DNA of 25,457 nt from Alistipes sp. (GCA_017380955.1 JAFOCZ010000185.1:1-25457), one strand, 5' to 3'; shown: positions 14,117-22,819, counted from the stretch's first letter. Notes: generated by a model from the sequence alone, not told the origin. Numbers and translations: made by a program.

Positions 14117-15823
14117 TTATGCAATCTTTGACTCTACTACCGCCAAAATCTCCGCCTCAGCCTTCTGCGCTGCTGCCTGAATCTCCATAGCCTCGGCAAC
14201 CAAAGCCTCTGCCATAGCACGATCCTTCAATCCTGCAGCGTTAATCTTAACGTTGAGGCAAGCGCCCATAACTGCTGAGCGAGCAGCCAAAGCACCTACA
14301 CCAGCATCAGATACTGAGTTAGGGTTACCCTCCTCGGCCATAGCACGAACAACGTCGAATGCCTTATACGCAGCCTTCATAGTGCGAAGTGGCACCTGTG
14401 TAGCGTAGAGCGTAGCAACCTCCATAGCCTCGGCACGTGCAGCCTTCTCCTCCTCAGTACCCTTAGGCATACCGAATACATCCATAATCTTGTTGAATGC
14501 CGCAGTATCCTCGTCTACCAAGTAGAGCAACTCGTTCATAACAGCCATACCGTTGTCTGCCCAATCTGAGAAGAACTCCCAGCGGTCATCCCAACCAGCC
14601 TTGTGTGATGAGAGGTTGGCAACCATAGTGCCGAGAGCCGCTGCCAAAGCACCCATATATGCCGAGATAGAGCCACCACCAGGTGCTGGAGACTCACTTG
14701 CTGTCTCCTCTGCAAAGCCTGTGCAGGTCATATCCACCAACTTCTTAACACCCTTCATCTCCTCAGCCTCGAGCATATACTCGATAACCTTCTCCTCTGG
14801 CTTGAACTCCTTCAAGTTCGACAAGCCCATAGACTCGATGGCAATACGCACCAACTCACGCTCAGGAAGACCTGTTGAGCGATTCTGCTTGCGCAAGAAG
14901 TGACGACCAGCATCCACCAATACGCTCTTAGGAACAAGACCTACGATCTCAGCACCTGTAACACGCACACCACGAGCCTCCGCAGCACGGCATACCTCGT
15001 CGAACGCTACGTGGAGAGGGGTGATGGCGAGGTTTGTCATATTCATAGACACCTGTGCGATGCCATACTCCTCGATAAACCATCCGATAGCCTTACAAGC
15101 CTTCAACGTACCTGGCTTCATAACAGGGTTACCATTCTCATCCTTGATAATCTTACCTGTGATAGGGTTACCCTCACGCATAGGACGACCCTTCTCACGA
15201 ACGTCGAACGCAATGGCATTAGCACGACGTGTAGATGTGGTGTTTAGGTTGTAGTTTACAGCCACCAAGAAGTCACGAGCACCAACAGCCGTAGCACCGC
15301 TCTTGGCAACAGCCTCGTCGTATGGGCGAGCGCCGAAGTCTGGCTTGCGCTTCTCGTCTGTCATCTTCTCTGGCAATGCCTCATACTCACCAGCACGGCA
15401 CACTGCCAAGTTACGACGCTCTGGTGTGAACGCAGCAGCCTCGTAGCAATATGTAGGAACGCCAAGTTCCTCTGCGATGCGCTTTGCAAGAGCACGTGCC
15501 AACTCTGCGCACTCCTCCAATGTGATACCTGACACAGGGATAAGAGGGCAAACGTCGCAAGCACCCATACGTGGGTGAGCACCCTTGTGCTGACGCATAT
15601 CGATAAGTTCTGTAGCGCGCTTGATAGCCGCCACAGCAGCGTTGCATACCGACTCAGGATCACCTACGAAGGTTACCACAGTACGGTTTGTTGCCTCACC
15701 TGGGTCAACATCCAAAAGTTTCACACCCTTAGATGCCTCGATTACATCGGTAATCTGCTTGATAGTCTCCAAATTGCGACCCTCAGAGAAGTTAGGTACG
15801 CACTCTACAATTCTTTTCTGCAT
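14117..15823 (-). CDS. ftcD: Bifunctional glutamate formimidoyltransferase / formimidotetrahydrofolate cyclodeaminase
   Basis: 568 residues with two domains. The N-terminal transferase (about 1-340) shows ECVPNFSEGRN, and KGAHPRMGACDVCP contains His83, matching the catalytic His82 of the pig enzyme. The C-terminal cyclodeaminase (about 360-565) shows ESPAPGGGSISAYMGALAAA (378-397) and the acidic VDEDTAAFN (436-444). The protein moves the formimino group from formiminoglutamate to tetrahydrofolate, releasing glutamate, then closes it to 5,10-methenyl-THF and ammonia. The fused form is like the mammalian protein; many bacteria use hutG or hutF/hutE routes instead. It follows the Dabb gene by 38 bases and leads into hutU. 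Confidence 0.96.
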   Translation of the reverse strand: MQKRIVECVPNFSEGRNLETIKQITDVIEASKGVKLLDVDPGEATNRTVVTFVGDPESVCNAAVAAIKRATELIDMRQHKGAHPRMGACDVCPLIPVSGITLEECAELARALAKRIAEELGVPTYCYEAAAFTPERRNLAVCRAGEYEALPEKMTDEKRKPDFGARPYDEAVAKSGATAVGARDFLVAVNYNLNTTSTRRANAIAFDVREKGRPMREGNPITGKIIKDENGNPVMKPGTLKACKAIGWFIEEYGIAQVSMNMTNLAITPLHVAFDEVCRAAEARGVRVTGAEIVGLVPKSVLVDAGRHFLRKQNRSTGLPERELVRIAIESMGLSNLKEFKPEEKVIEYMLEAEEMKGVKKLVDMTCTGFAEETASESPAPGGGSISAYMGALAAALGTMVANLSSHKAGWDDRWEFFSDWADNGMAVMNELLYLVDEDTAAFNKIMDVFGMPKGTEEEKAARAEAMEVATLYATQVPLRTMKAAYKAFDVVRAMAEEGNPNSVSDAGVGALAARSAVMGACLNVKINAAGLKDRAMAEALVAEAMEIQAAAQKAEAEILAVVESKIA

Positions 15824-15861
15824 AGTTTTGTATGTTTTAAGTTATTTTGATTTTTCGTTGA

Positions 15862-16161
15862 TTATAGTTCGTAGTCGACATCAATGCGCTCTAAGCGACG
15901 GCTCTTGCAATAGTCGCTGATTACAACGTGCAAAGGATTTACCTTGTAGGCCTCCATAGCCTCCCACGATGGGAAGTCGGCGGTGAGCACAGCATCGAAT
16001 GATGAGGCGGTCTCCTTGAGGTTAATACCCACCTCGGCTCTTAGGAGTCCCTCTATTTTACCATTAAGACCCTCCAAACGGCTCTTCATCTCCTGTGCTA
16101 TCTGCTGTGGTGTCTCCTCCAAATCGCGACGAAACTTCCACATAACAATGTGACGTATCAT
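15862..16161 (-). CDS. Dabb (stress-responsive A/B barrel) family protein
   Basis: 99 residues with the family pattern: N-terminal MIRHIVMWKF (conserved His4), a long helix with AQEMKSRLEGL, GINLKETASSFDAVLTADFPSWEAMEAY, then HVVISDYCKSRRLERIDVDYEL. Dabb domains are dimeric alpha/beta barrels; plant members include heat-stress proteins and olivetolic acid cyclase, while most bacterial members have no known role. It is the first gene of the hut run, 38 bases before ftcD, and carries the likely promoter upstream. A role tied to histidine or folate metabolism is only suggested by position. Confidence 0.88.
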   Translation of the reverse strand: MIRHIVMWKFRRDLEETPQQIAQEMKSRLEGLNGKIEGLLRAEVGINLKETASSFDAVLTADFPSWEAMEAYKVNPLHVVISDYCKSRRLERIDVDYEL

Positions 16162-16202
16162 ATCTTTAAATTTTAGTTTTACGCTTATTTATATTTATCA
16201 TA

Positions 16203-16232
16203 CAAATTTACAAATTTTTTCGGATTTGCAAT
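16203..16232 (-). promoter_or_regulatory. Probable promoter for the Dabb-hut operon
   Basis: On the minus strand TAAATTTG (16210-16203) fits the -7 element TAnnTTTG. An ATTG (16232-16229) 18 bases upstream is a weak -33 match, one or two bases closer than usual. It would start transcription about 35-40 bases before the Dabb ATG at 16161. Confidence 0.5.
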
Positions 16233-16276
16233 CACCTATGGTGATATTTTTCTCAAACTCCAAATTTATTGGGACA

Positions 16277-16310
16277 TTTACACTTTTTTCACATTTTTTT
16301 CGTACATTTG
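16277..16310 (+). promoter_or_regulatory. Probable promoter for nfeD-SPFH pair
   Basis: TACATTTG (16303-16310) is an exact -7 consensus match. The upstream TTTA at 16277-16280, 22 bases away, is a weak -33. The start would be around 16317, about 40 bases before the NfeD ATG at 16357. The rest of this divergent 195-base gap is AT-rich with no other clear signal. Confidence 0.55.
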
Positions 16311-16356
16311 ATAGATTTTAAACCATAACGTCTCTTAATAATAAAAAACTTAGCAT

Positions 16357-16791
16357 ATGGATATTTGGCTTTATTGGGTTATCGCGGCGCTCCTGCTCTT
16401 CATAGCGGAGTTGTTTACCGCAGGTTTTGCTGTCATCTGCCTCTCGATAGGCGCTGGTGGTGCGGCCATCGCTGCCGCGTGTGAGGTATCGCTGGAGATG
16501 CAGTTTCTGACATTTGCCATCGTGTCGCTCATAGCCCTTGCGGGTGTGAGACCGCTGCTGAAGCGCGCCTTCTACAAAGGTGGCGAGAAGGTTACCACAA
16601 ACGCCTCGGCGATGATTGGCAAGCGTGGTGTTGTGTGCGAGGAGGTAGATGGCGATGCGGAGGGTGGTCGTGTGATGATCGAGGGCGTCGACTGGCGCGC
16701 CATAACCGCTGATGGTGAGGTGCTTGCGAATGGCACTAAGGTGGAGGTAGTGGCTATAGAGAGCGTTGTACTAACTGTTAAAAAACTATAA
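16357..16791 (+). CDS. NfeD-like membrane protein (short, partner of SPFH protein)
   Basis: 144 residues: three to four hydrophobic segments in the first 75 residues (WLYWVIAALLLFIAELFTAGFAVIC, then AGGAAIAAACEV and FLTFAIVSLIALAGVRPLL) followed by a small OB-fold-like beta domain (GKRGVVCEEVDGDAEGGRVMIEGVDWRAI). This is the short NfeD1b/YbbK type without the ClpP-like protease domain. In E. coli the equivalent protein assembles with QmcA. The stop codon lies two bases before the SPFH ATG, a tight two-gene unit. Likely role: part of a membrane microdomain or cage with the SPFH protein. Confidence 0.9.
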   Translation: MDIWLYWVIAALLLFIAELFTAGFAVICLSIGAGGAAIAAACEVSLEMQFLTFAIVSLIALAGVRPLLKRAFYKGGEKVTTNASAMIGKRGVVCEEVDGDAEGGRVMIEGVDWRAITADGEVLANGTKVEVVAIESVVLTVKKL

Positions 16792-16793
16792 TT

Positions 16794-17780
16794 ATGGATT
16801 CATTAATCGTGTTTCTTATCATTGCCGTTATCGCAGTGATATATGTTTTGAAGGGATTCAAAATCGTTCCTCAGTCGGAGACTCGTGTTGTTGAGCGTCT
16901 TGGTCGCTACGACCGCACGCTGCAGTCGGGTATCAACTTCCTGTTCCCTATCATCGACCGCGCACGTGAGGTTATCCAGCGCGACGAGATTAAGTATGCC
17001 GATGGCTCTAAGAGCGTTATTATGCGCACCACATCACGCATCGACCTTCGTGAGCAGGTATACGACTTCGACAAGCAGAGTGTTATCACCAAGGATAATG
17101 TAACTACAACCATCAATGCGTTGCTCTACTTCCAGATTGTTGACCCTGTGAAGTCGGTATACGAGATTGACAACCTCCCTAATGCCATCGAGAAACTCAC
17201 GCAGACAACCCTGCGTAACGTCATCGGTGAGTTGGAGTTGGATGAGACCCTCACATCGCGCGACACCATCAACTCGAAACTTCGTATTGTGTTGGACGAG
17301 GCTACGAACAAGTGGGGTGTGAAGGTTAACCGCGTGGAGTTGCAGGATATCACACCTCCAGAGTCGGTACGTCGTGCTATGGAGCAGCAGATGCAGGCAG
17401 AGCGTGAGCGTCGTGCTAAGGTACTTGAGGCTAAGGGTCATAAGGAGGCTATGATTCTCCAGTCGGAGGGTGAGAAGGAGTCACAGATTAACCAGGCAGA
17501 GGCGGAGCGTCAGACACAGATTCTGAAGGCTCAGGGTGAGGCAGATGCCAAGATTCTGCAGGCTACAGCCGAGGCTGAGGCTATCCGTAAGGTTGCCGAG
17601 GCTATCGCCGAGTCGAAAACCGACCCAGCAACCTATATGCTTCTTATGAAGTACGTAGAGACGCTGAAGGAGATTGGTGCTGGCGACCAGGCCAAGACCG
17701 TATTCCTGCCTTTCGAGGCAAGCAACCTTGTGGGTGCTCTCGGCTCGCTTACCGAGTTGTTGCCTAAGAAGGATAAGTAA
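16794..17780 (+). CDS. SPFH/paraslipin membrane protein (QmcA-like)
   Basis: 328 residues: one N-terminal membrane segment (1-22), an SPFH/band-7 domain at about 24-185 (KIVPQSETRVVERLGRYDRT, GINFLFPIID, VITKDNVTTTINALLYFQI, RNVIGELELDETLTSRDTIN, WGVKVNRVELQDITPP), then an Ala/Glu/Gln-rich coiled coil at about 190-270 and a short C-terminal tail. The family forms large ring or cage oligomers in the inner membrane and influences membrane-protein quality control. It is downstream of, and nearly touching, the NfeD-like gene, matching the E. coli qmcA-ybbK arrangement. It ends at a bidirectional terminator. Confidence 0.93.
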   Translation: MDSLIVFLIIAVIAVIYVLKGFKIVPQSETRVVERLGRYDRTLQSGINFLFPIIDRAREVIQRDEIKYADGSKSVIMRTTSRIDLREQVYDFDKQSVITKDNVTTTINALLYFQIVDPVKSVYEIDNLPNAIEKLTQTTLRNVIGELELDETLTSRDTINSKLRIVLDEATNKWGVKVNRVELQDITPPESVRRAMEQQMQAERERRAKVLEAKGHKEAMILQSEGEKESQINQAEAERQTQILKAQGEADAKILQATAEAEAIRKVAEAIAESKTDPATYMLLMKYVETLKEIGAGDQAKTVFLPFEASNLVGALGSLTELLPKKDK

Positions 17781-17802
17781 ACCACTTGGTAGACAAGCAA
17801 AT

Positions 17803-17828
17803 AAAAAGAGACCTCGCGGTCTCTTTTT
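17803..17828. terminator. Bidirectional terminator between SPFH and O-methyltransferase genes
   Basis: AGAGACC (17807-17813) pairs with GGTCTCT (17818-17824) around loop TCGC; the flanking A and T runs extend the stem and provide U tracts on both strands. The right T run touches the minus-strand stop codon at 17828-17830. It serves the two converging transcription units. Confidence 0.9.
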
Positions 17829-18463
17829 TACTTTACCCTTATGAGGTTTATACCGTCTCTAATCGGTACAATAACATTATCCACCCTATCATCCTCCACA
17901 ACCATACGGTTAAACTCCACAATGGCCTGAGTGTGGTGGTCGGTGCGGGCTATAGGCTCGGCAACCTTGCCATACCACAAGATGTTATCCGCCAACATCA
18001 CAGAGCCGCTGCGCACATAACCGCCATCCATAAGCATATTGTAGTAGGCTGGGTACTCACGCTTGTCGCCATCAATGAACACCATATCGTAGACCTCGCC
18101 CAACGTAGGTACAACATCCAGCGCCGAGCCTATATGCTGGCGTATGCGGTGACCATACCCAGACTTCTCGAAGTATTTCGCGGCGATATCCTCCAACTCA
18201 TCATCCACCTCTATGGTATCGAGATATGCACCATCCTCCAAGCCACGCGCGATGCTAAGACCCGAGTAGCCGGTGAATGTTCCAATCTCCAACACACGCT
18301 TTGGGCGCATCATACGCACAAGCATCTCGAGGAGTTTACCCTGTAGGTGTCCCGATATCATACGTGGGTTTATAACACGCAGATATGTCTCACGCTCGAG
18401 TTGGTGCATAAGTGCCTCCTCGGGCTTTGTATTATCCAAGATATATTGTTCCAAGTTATCCAT
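17828..18463 (-). CDS. Class I SAM-dependent O-methyltransferase (COMT/TrmR-like)
   Basis: 211 residues of the O-methyltransferase_3 family. The SAM loop is VLEIGTFTGYSGLSIARGL (about 57-75), the acidic strand end is DTIEVDDE, and the metal/catalytic region FIDGDKREYPAYY and LADNILWYGKV matches the divalent-metal-dependent catechol-type enzymes. Family members methylate catechols, caffeoyl-CoA or, in the case of Bacillus TrmR, 5-hydroxyuridine in tRNA. The tRNA role is plausible for a stand-alone housekeeping copy but cannot be settled here. It begins ten bases after the M16 peptidase and ends at the terminator. Confidence 0.88.
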   Translation of the reverse strand: MDNLEQYILDNTKPEEALMHQLERETYLRVINPRMISGHLQGKLLEMLVRMMRPKRVLEIGTFTGYSGLSIARGLEDGAYLDTIEVDDELEDIAAKYFEKSGYGHRIRQHIGSALDVVPTLGEVYDMVFIDGDKREYPAYYNMLMDGGYVRSGSVMLADNILWYGKVAEPIARTDHHTQAIVEFNRMVVEDDRVDNVIVPIRDGINLIRVK

Positions 18464-18473
18464 AATCTAAACT

Positions 18474-19694
18474 CTATTTTCCATAAATAAGACGTGACAC
18501 ATTCCCAAAACTATCCTCTGCCACCGCCATAATCTGCTCTGCCGTAATCGCCATAACCTTCTTATACGCCTCCTCCAAGGTATCTATATCCTTATATAAT
18601 AGGAAACTCTTACCTGCACCAAGCATATAACCCTCGTTGGACTCCATAGATATTGCCATCTGCGCCACAAACTGACGCTTGGCAACAGCCAGACGACGTG
18701 GAGATATTGGCGCACTGCGAAGACGCGAGATATTCTCCTCGATAAGTTCCACACACTGCGACATATTGTCGTGGTCCGATGAGAAGTATATGCCCACGAT
18801 GCCACAGTCGGAGTATGGCGTATATGTAGCCTCCACATTATACGACAAACCTCGCTTCTCGCGCAACTCTATGTTTAGCAGCGAGTTTGCCGAAGGACCA
18901 CCTAAGATATTTACCAGCAGTGCCAGAGGCAATCGTCGCTCATCGGCGATGCTATAGCCTCGTGTGCCGATGATGCCGTGAGCCTGATGGGTATGGCGCA
19001 TAAGATGCACATCGAAAGGCTCGTAGGCCAAAGGTATCTCACGCACGAAGTCTCGCTGCGTGGGCACGACACCACCAAGATATCGCTCTGCCACAGCGCG
19101 TGCCGTGGCCACCGAGAAGTTACCGATAGATGAGAAGACCATCTGGTCGGTGGTATATGTGCGCTCCACAAAGCGATGCAGTGCCGCACTGTCGAAACGC
19201 GCTATATAGGCCTTAGAGCCGAGGATATTATGCCCCAACTCCGAGCCCTTGAATATCAAATCCTCGAAGTCGTCGTATATACGCTCCGAGGGCGAATCCT
19301 TATATGAGTTTATCTCGTCGGCGATAACCTCACGCTCCTTCTTCAACTCCTTATCGGGGAACGACGAGTGGAATATGACATCTGCCATAAGTTCCACAGC
19401 ACGCTGAAAATCACGACGCAACACCGTGGCGTGAAGCGTGGTATCCTCCTTTGTGGTGTAGGCATTCAACTCTCCACCGAGATTCTCCAGACGGCAATTC
19501 ACCTGATATGCCTTACGGCGCTCCGTACCCTTGAAGAGTGCGTGCTCAGTGAAGTGCGCTATGCCATACTCACCCTTGCGCTCGTCACGGCAGCCTGCAT
19601 TGACAACCATAGCGCAGTGCACAACACCACTACGCACCTGACGATGAATACCACGAATGCCATTAGACAATGTATATGTTTCGAACTCTGCCAT
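18474..19694 (-). CDS. M16-family zinc metallopeptidase (processing-peptidase-like)
   Basis: From the ATG at 19694 the protein has 406 residues. The inverted zinc motif HxxEH is at 47-51 (AHFTEHALFKG), and the third ligand is likely Glu127 in EVIADEI, 76 residues later as in the family. The C-terminal half is the second M16 domain, with HQAHGIIGTRGYS, GGPSANSLLNIELREKRGLSYNV and a late arginine/tyrosine-rich region. A longer frame to 19769 exists, but its extra 25 residues overlap uvrA and are not family-like; the ATG overlaps the uvrA stop by one base (TAATG), a coupling arrangement. Such enzymes degrade or process peptides; the substrate is unknown. Confidence 0.92.
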   Translation of the reverse strand: MAEFETYTLSNGIRGIHRQVRSGVVHCAMVVNAGCRDERKGEYGIAHFTEHALFKGTERRKAYQVNCRLENLGGELNAYTTKEDTTLHATVLRRDFQRAVELMADVIFHSSFPDKELKKEREVIADEINSYKDSPSERIYDDFEDLIFKGSELGHNILGSKAYIARFDSAALHRFVERTYTTDQMVFSSIGNFSVATARAVAERYLGGVVPTQRDFVREIPLAYEPFDVHLMRHTHQAHGIIGTRGYSIADERRLPLALLVNILGGPSANSLLNIELREKRGLSYNVEATYTPYSDCGIVGIYFSSDHDNMSQCVELIEENISRLRSAPISPRRLAVAKRQFVAQMAISMESNEGYMLGAGKSFLLYKDIDTLEEAYKKVMAITAEQIMAVAEDSFGNVSRLIYGK

Positions 19695-22471
19695 TACTCC
19701 ATATGTAGTTTTAGGAACTGTCCTGTGTAACTCTCCTTGCACGCCACAACCTGCTCGGGAGTACCACACACAACAACCTGTCCACCATCCTTACCAGCCT
19801 CAGGGCCAAGATCCACAACCCAGTCGGCGCACTTTATAACATCCATATTATGCTCCACGACAACCACCGTGTGACCACGCTCTATGAGCGCATCAAAAGC
19901 ACCCAACAATCGCCCGATATCGTGGAAGTGAAGACCCGTTGTAGGCTCGTCGAAGATAAACATAATAGGCTCACTGCTACGTTCCTTCGTGAGGAACGAG
20001 GCGAGTTTCACACGCTGGGACTCACCACCCGACAACGTCGACGACGACTGTCCGAGTTTCACATATCCGAGACCCACCTGTTGCAGTGGTCGTATACGCT
20101 CCACAATACGCTTGCAAGTTGTATTCGTGGTATCCTCGGCAAAGAACTGCAATGCCTCATCCACCGACATCTCCAGAACATCGTAGATGCTCTTGCCGCG
20201 ATACTTTACATCCAGAATCTCCGACTTGAAACGCATACCGCCACACGCCTCGCACTGCAACTGCACATCGGCCATAAACTGCATACTCACCTTGATAACA
20301 CCCTCACCCTCACACTCCTCGCAGCGTCCGCCAGGCATATTGAACGAGAATGCCGCAGCGCCGATGCCGTTATGCTTAGAGTATGGCTGGTCGGCAAAGA
20401 GTTTGCGAATCTCATCGTAGGCCTTTATGTATGTCACAGGGTTAGAGCGTGTAGACTTGCCTATCGGCGACTGCGACACCATCTCCACACCCTGCAGCAG
20501 ATGCTTGTCGACATCCACACCATCGTGGTCGCCGGGCGTTAGCGTGGTCTCGCTAAGTATGCGCCTAAGAGCAGGATACAACACATCATCAGCCAGCGAC
20601 GACTTTCCCGAGCCTGAGACTCCGGTTATGCAGGTCAACACACCTATAGGAATCTCTACATCTATGTTTTTGAGGTTGTTATGTCTTGCGCCACGCACAC
20701 GCACCACACCCGATGAGGCACGTCTACGCTTTGGAATCTCAATCTTCTTACGACCCGTGAGGTAGTCTGCCGTGAGCGAGTTTTTAGCATCATCGATACC
20801 CTCCGCAGCGCCATTGTAGACAACCTCGCCACCGCCGACACCAGCCTCGGGACCCATATCCACAATCCAGTCCGCAGCACGCATAACCTCCTCCTCGTGC
20901 TCCACGACGATAACCGTATTATCCAAGTCGCGCAACTGCTTCAATACGCCAATCAAACGATTGGTATCGCGAGGATGCAGACCTATGCTCGGCTCATCGA
21001 GGATATACATAGAGCCTACGAGGTTGCTACCCAGCGACGTAGAGAGGTTTATACGTTGCGACTCACCACCCGACAGTGTTGCCGAGAGACGGTCGAGCGT
21101 AAGATAGTGCAGACCCACCTCCATAAGATATCCCAAGCGATTGCGAATCTCCACCAACACACGCTCTGCGGTCTTAGCATCGTGCTCGTCAAGCGACAGA
21201 TTGTCGAAAAACTCCACCAACTCACCGATAGTCATCGACACCACCTCGGCGATATTCTTACCGCCAACCTTCACATACAGCACCTCCTTGCGCAGTCGTG
21301 CGCCCTGACATTCGGGGCACAGGGTCTTACCCATATATCGTGCCTTCAGAACACGATACTGCACCTTATGGCGTTGCGTATCTACATATGCAAAGAAGTC
21401 ATCTATACCCTGAAAATAGTCTGTGCCACGCCACAACATCTCCTTCTCAGCCTCGCTAAGAGCGTGATATGGCGTGTGTATCGAGAGACCACACTTCGAT
21501 GCTGCGAGGATAAGTTCTCGCTTCCAGCGACCCATAGTAGCACCATTCCAGCACACCACCGCGCCATCGTAGATGCTCTTCGACTTATCGGGAATCACAA
21601 GATTCTCATCTATACCCGTAACCTTACCATAACCCTCACACACAGGGCAAGCACCCAAAGGGTTGTTGAACGAGAAGAGATGCTCCGTAGGTCGCTCATA
21701 TGTGACACCCTCCTCGTCGTAGCGTGATGAGAATGTCTCCACCTTATCGGTGATGACATAGACAACACCTGCGCCATAACCCATAGCGCGCGCCACGGAG
21801 TCGGTAAGGCGCGATATGGTATCACTATCGTGGTGCAACGCCACACGGTCCACGACAATCATAATATCATCAAGCGACACGCCATCGCCAACCTGTGGCA
21901 GAAACTCCTCCACAAGCATCATCTCCTCGCGATAGCGCACACGGTTGACACCATCCTCGATGAGCGTCAGCATACGCTCCACGATACCCTCGGACTGCTT
22001 GAGGAGCAACGGCGCTGCCACAACAACACGCTCACCCTCCGCCATCTCGGCGATATGATTCACCACATCCTCAACCTCGTAGCAGCGAATCTCCATACCC
22101 GTCTTTGGGGAGTATGTCTTGCCGATACGCGCAAAGAGCAACTTCAGGTAGTCATAAATCTCTGTCGTAGTACCCACCGTAGAGCGTGGATTCTTAGATA
22201 TCACCTTCTGCTCTATGGCGATTGCTGGCGCTATGCCCTCTATAAGTTCCACATCGGGTTTCTCGACACGTCCGAGGAATTGTCGTGCATATGCCGAGAG
22301 ACTCTCTACATAGCGACGCTGACCCTCAGCAAATATCGTGTCGAACGCAAGTGTCGACTTTCCCGAGCCCGAGAGACCTGTAACCACAACGAACTTAGAG
22401 TGCGGAATCTCAACATCCACACCCTTAAGGTTATGCACCCTCGCACCCTTTATTTTTATCTTGTTTTCCAA
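19694..22471 (-). CDS. uvrA: Excinuclease ABC subunit A
   Basis: 925 residues with two ABC ATPase halves. Walker A is GLSGSGKST (32-40) in the first half and GVSGSGKSS in the second. ABC signatures LSGGESQRINL and LSGGESQRVKL are followed by DEPSIGLHPRD and DEPTTGLHFHD. The second zinc finger is complete (CEEC and CEAC); in the first half only CPVC after FSFNNPLGA and a distant CPEC are seen. UvrA detects bulky DNA damage and loads UvrB. The start is a TTG at 22471 with a good ribosome site AGAGGAT just upstream; no in-frame ATG lies between it and the stop upstream. It starts nine bases after the GIY-YIG gene and overlaps the M16 gene. Confidence 0.96.
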   Translation of the reverse strand: MENKIKIKGARVHNLKGVDVEIPHSKFVVVTGLSGSGKSTLAFDTIFAEGQRRYVESLSAYARQFLGRVEKPDVELIEGIAPAIAIEQKVISKNPRSTVGTTTEIYDYLKLLFARIGKTYSPKTGMEIRCYEVEDVVNHIAEMAEGERVVVAAPLLLKQSEGIVERMLTLIEDGVNRVRYREEMMLVEEFLPQVGDGVSLDDIMIVVDRVALHHDSDTISRLTDSVARAMGYGAGVVYVITDKVETFSSRYDEEGVTYERPTEHLFSFNNPLGACPVCEGYGKVTGIDENLVIPDKSKSIYDGAVVCWNGATMGRWKRELILAASKCGLSIHTPYHALSEAEKEMLWRGTDYFQGIDDFFAYVDTQRHKVQYRVLKARYMGKTLCPECQGARLRKEVLYVKVGGKNIAEVVSMTIGELVEFFDNLSLDEHDAKTAERVLVEIRNRLGYLMEVGLHYLTLDRLSATLSGGESQRINLSTSLGSNLVGSMYILDEPSIGLHPRDTNRLIGVLKQLRDLDNTVIVVEHEEEVMRAADWIVDMGPEAGVGGGEVVYNGAAEGIDDAKNSLTADYLTGRKKIEIPKRRRASSGVVRVRGARHNNLKNIDVEIPIGVLTCITGVSGSGKSSLADDVLYPALRRILSETTLTPGDHDGVDVDKHLLQGVEMVSQSPIGKSTRSNPVTYIKAYDEIRKLFADQPYSKHNGIGAAAFSFNMPGGRCEECEGEGVIKVSMQFMADVQLQCEACGGMRFKSEILDVKYRGKSIYDVLEMSVDEALQFFAEDTTNTTCKRIVERIRPLQQVGLGYVKLGQSSSTLSGGESQRVKLASFLTKERSSEPIMFIFDEPTTGLHFHDIGRLLGAFDALIERGHTVVVVEHNMDVIKCADWVVDLGPEAGKDGGQVVVCGTPEQVVACKESYTGQFLKLHME

Positions 22472-22480
22472 AATATCCTC

Positions 22481-22780
22481 TTATTTCTCTACTCCAAACC
22501 AATCTCTTGCTAAATCCTCTCTATTGGGATTCATCTCTAAAATCAGTTCTAACTTCTTATCTCTACACCACCCTTTAAGTTGTTTTTCGCGCGCAATAGC
22601 CTGATTCACCAACCCATACTCCTCGAAATACAACAACATATCACAATTATATTTTGCGGTAAAGCCTTGATAAGTTTTTGTCTTATGCTGAAGCACCCTC
22701 ATCTTTAAGTTGCCTGTCACCCCAACATAAATTGCAGACAAATACTTATTACCAACGATATATACCCAATAGTGTTGCAT
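22481..22780 (-). CDS. Stand-alone GIY-YIG domain protein (YhbQ/UPF0213-like)
   Basis: 99 residues, all one GIY-YIG nuclease-like domain: VYI at 6-8, YVG at 18-20, Arg28 in NLKMRVLQHK, and Glu65 in AIAREKQLKGW, followed by the common KKLELILEMNP tail. The canonical GIY and YIG appear as VYI and YVG, as is common in this subgroup. The composition is AT-richer than uvrA and lepB. Small genes of this kind are scattered in Bacteroidales and other genomes beside repeats; nuclease activity is known for the fold but rarely tested for these. It lies nine bases upstream of uvrA, so it may be read on the same mRNA. Confidence 0.9.
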   Translation of the reverse strand: MQHYWVYIVGNKYLSAIYVGVTGNLKMRVLQHKTKTYQGFTAKYNCDMLLYFEEYGLVNQAIAREKQLKGWCRDKKLELILEMNPNREDLARDWFGVEK

Positions 22781-22786
22781 TGTGTT

Positions 22787-22819
22787 TTGCTATGTATATC
22801 CAAGTCTATTGCTATGTAT
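22787..22819. repeat. Short direct repeat upstream of the GIY-YIG gene
   Basis: TTGCTATGTAT occurs at 22787-22797 and again at 22809-22819, a spacing of 22 bases. It lies just upstream of the GIY-YIG ATG and merges into the first copy of the GTCATTCCGAG repeat. Confidence 0.6.

Noticed and set aside
16162..16356. Riboswitch or small RNA in the divergent gap before hut and nfeD
   Set aside because: Only AT-rich sequence and promoter-like boxes are visible; no stable conserved-looking structure was found by eye.
19694..19769. A longer N-terminus for the M16 peptidase
   Set aside because: The extra 25 codons lie inside uvrA and encode a Cys/Arg-rich stretch unlike the family; the ATG overlapping the uvrA stop is the natural start.
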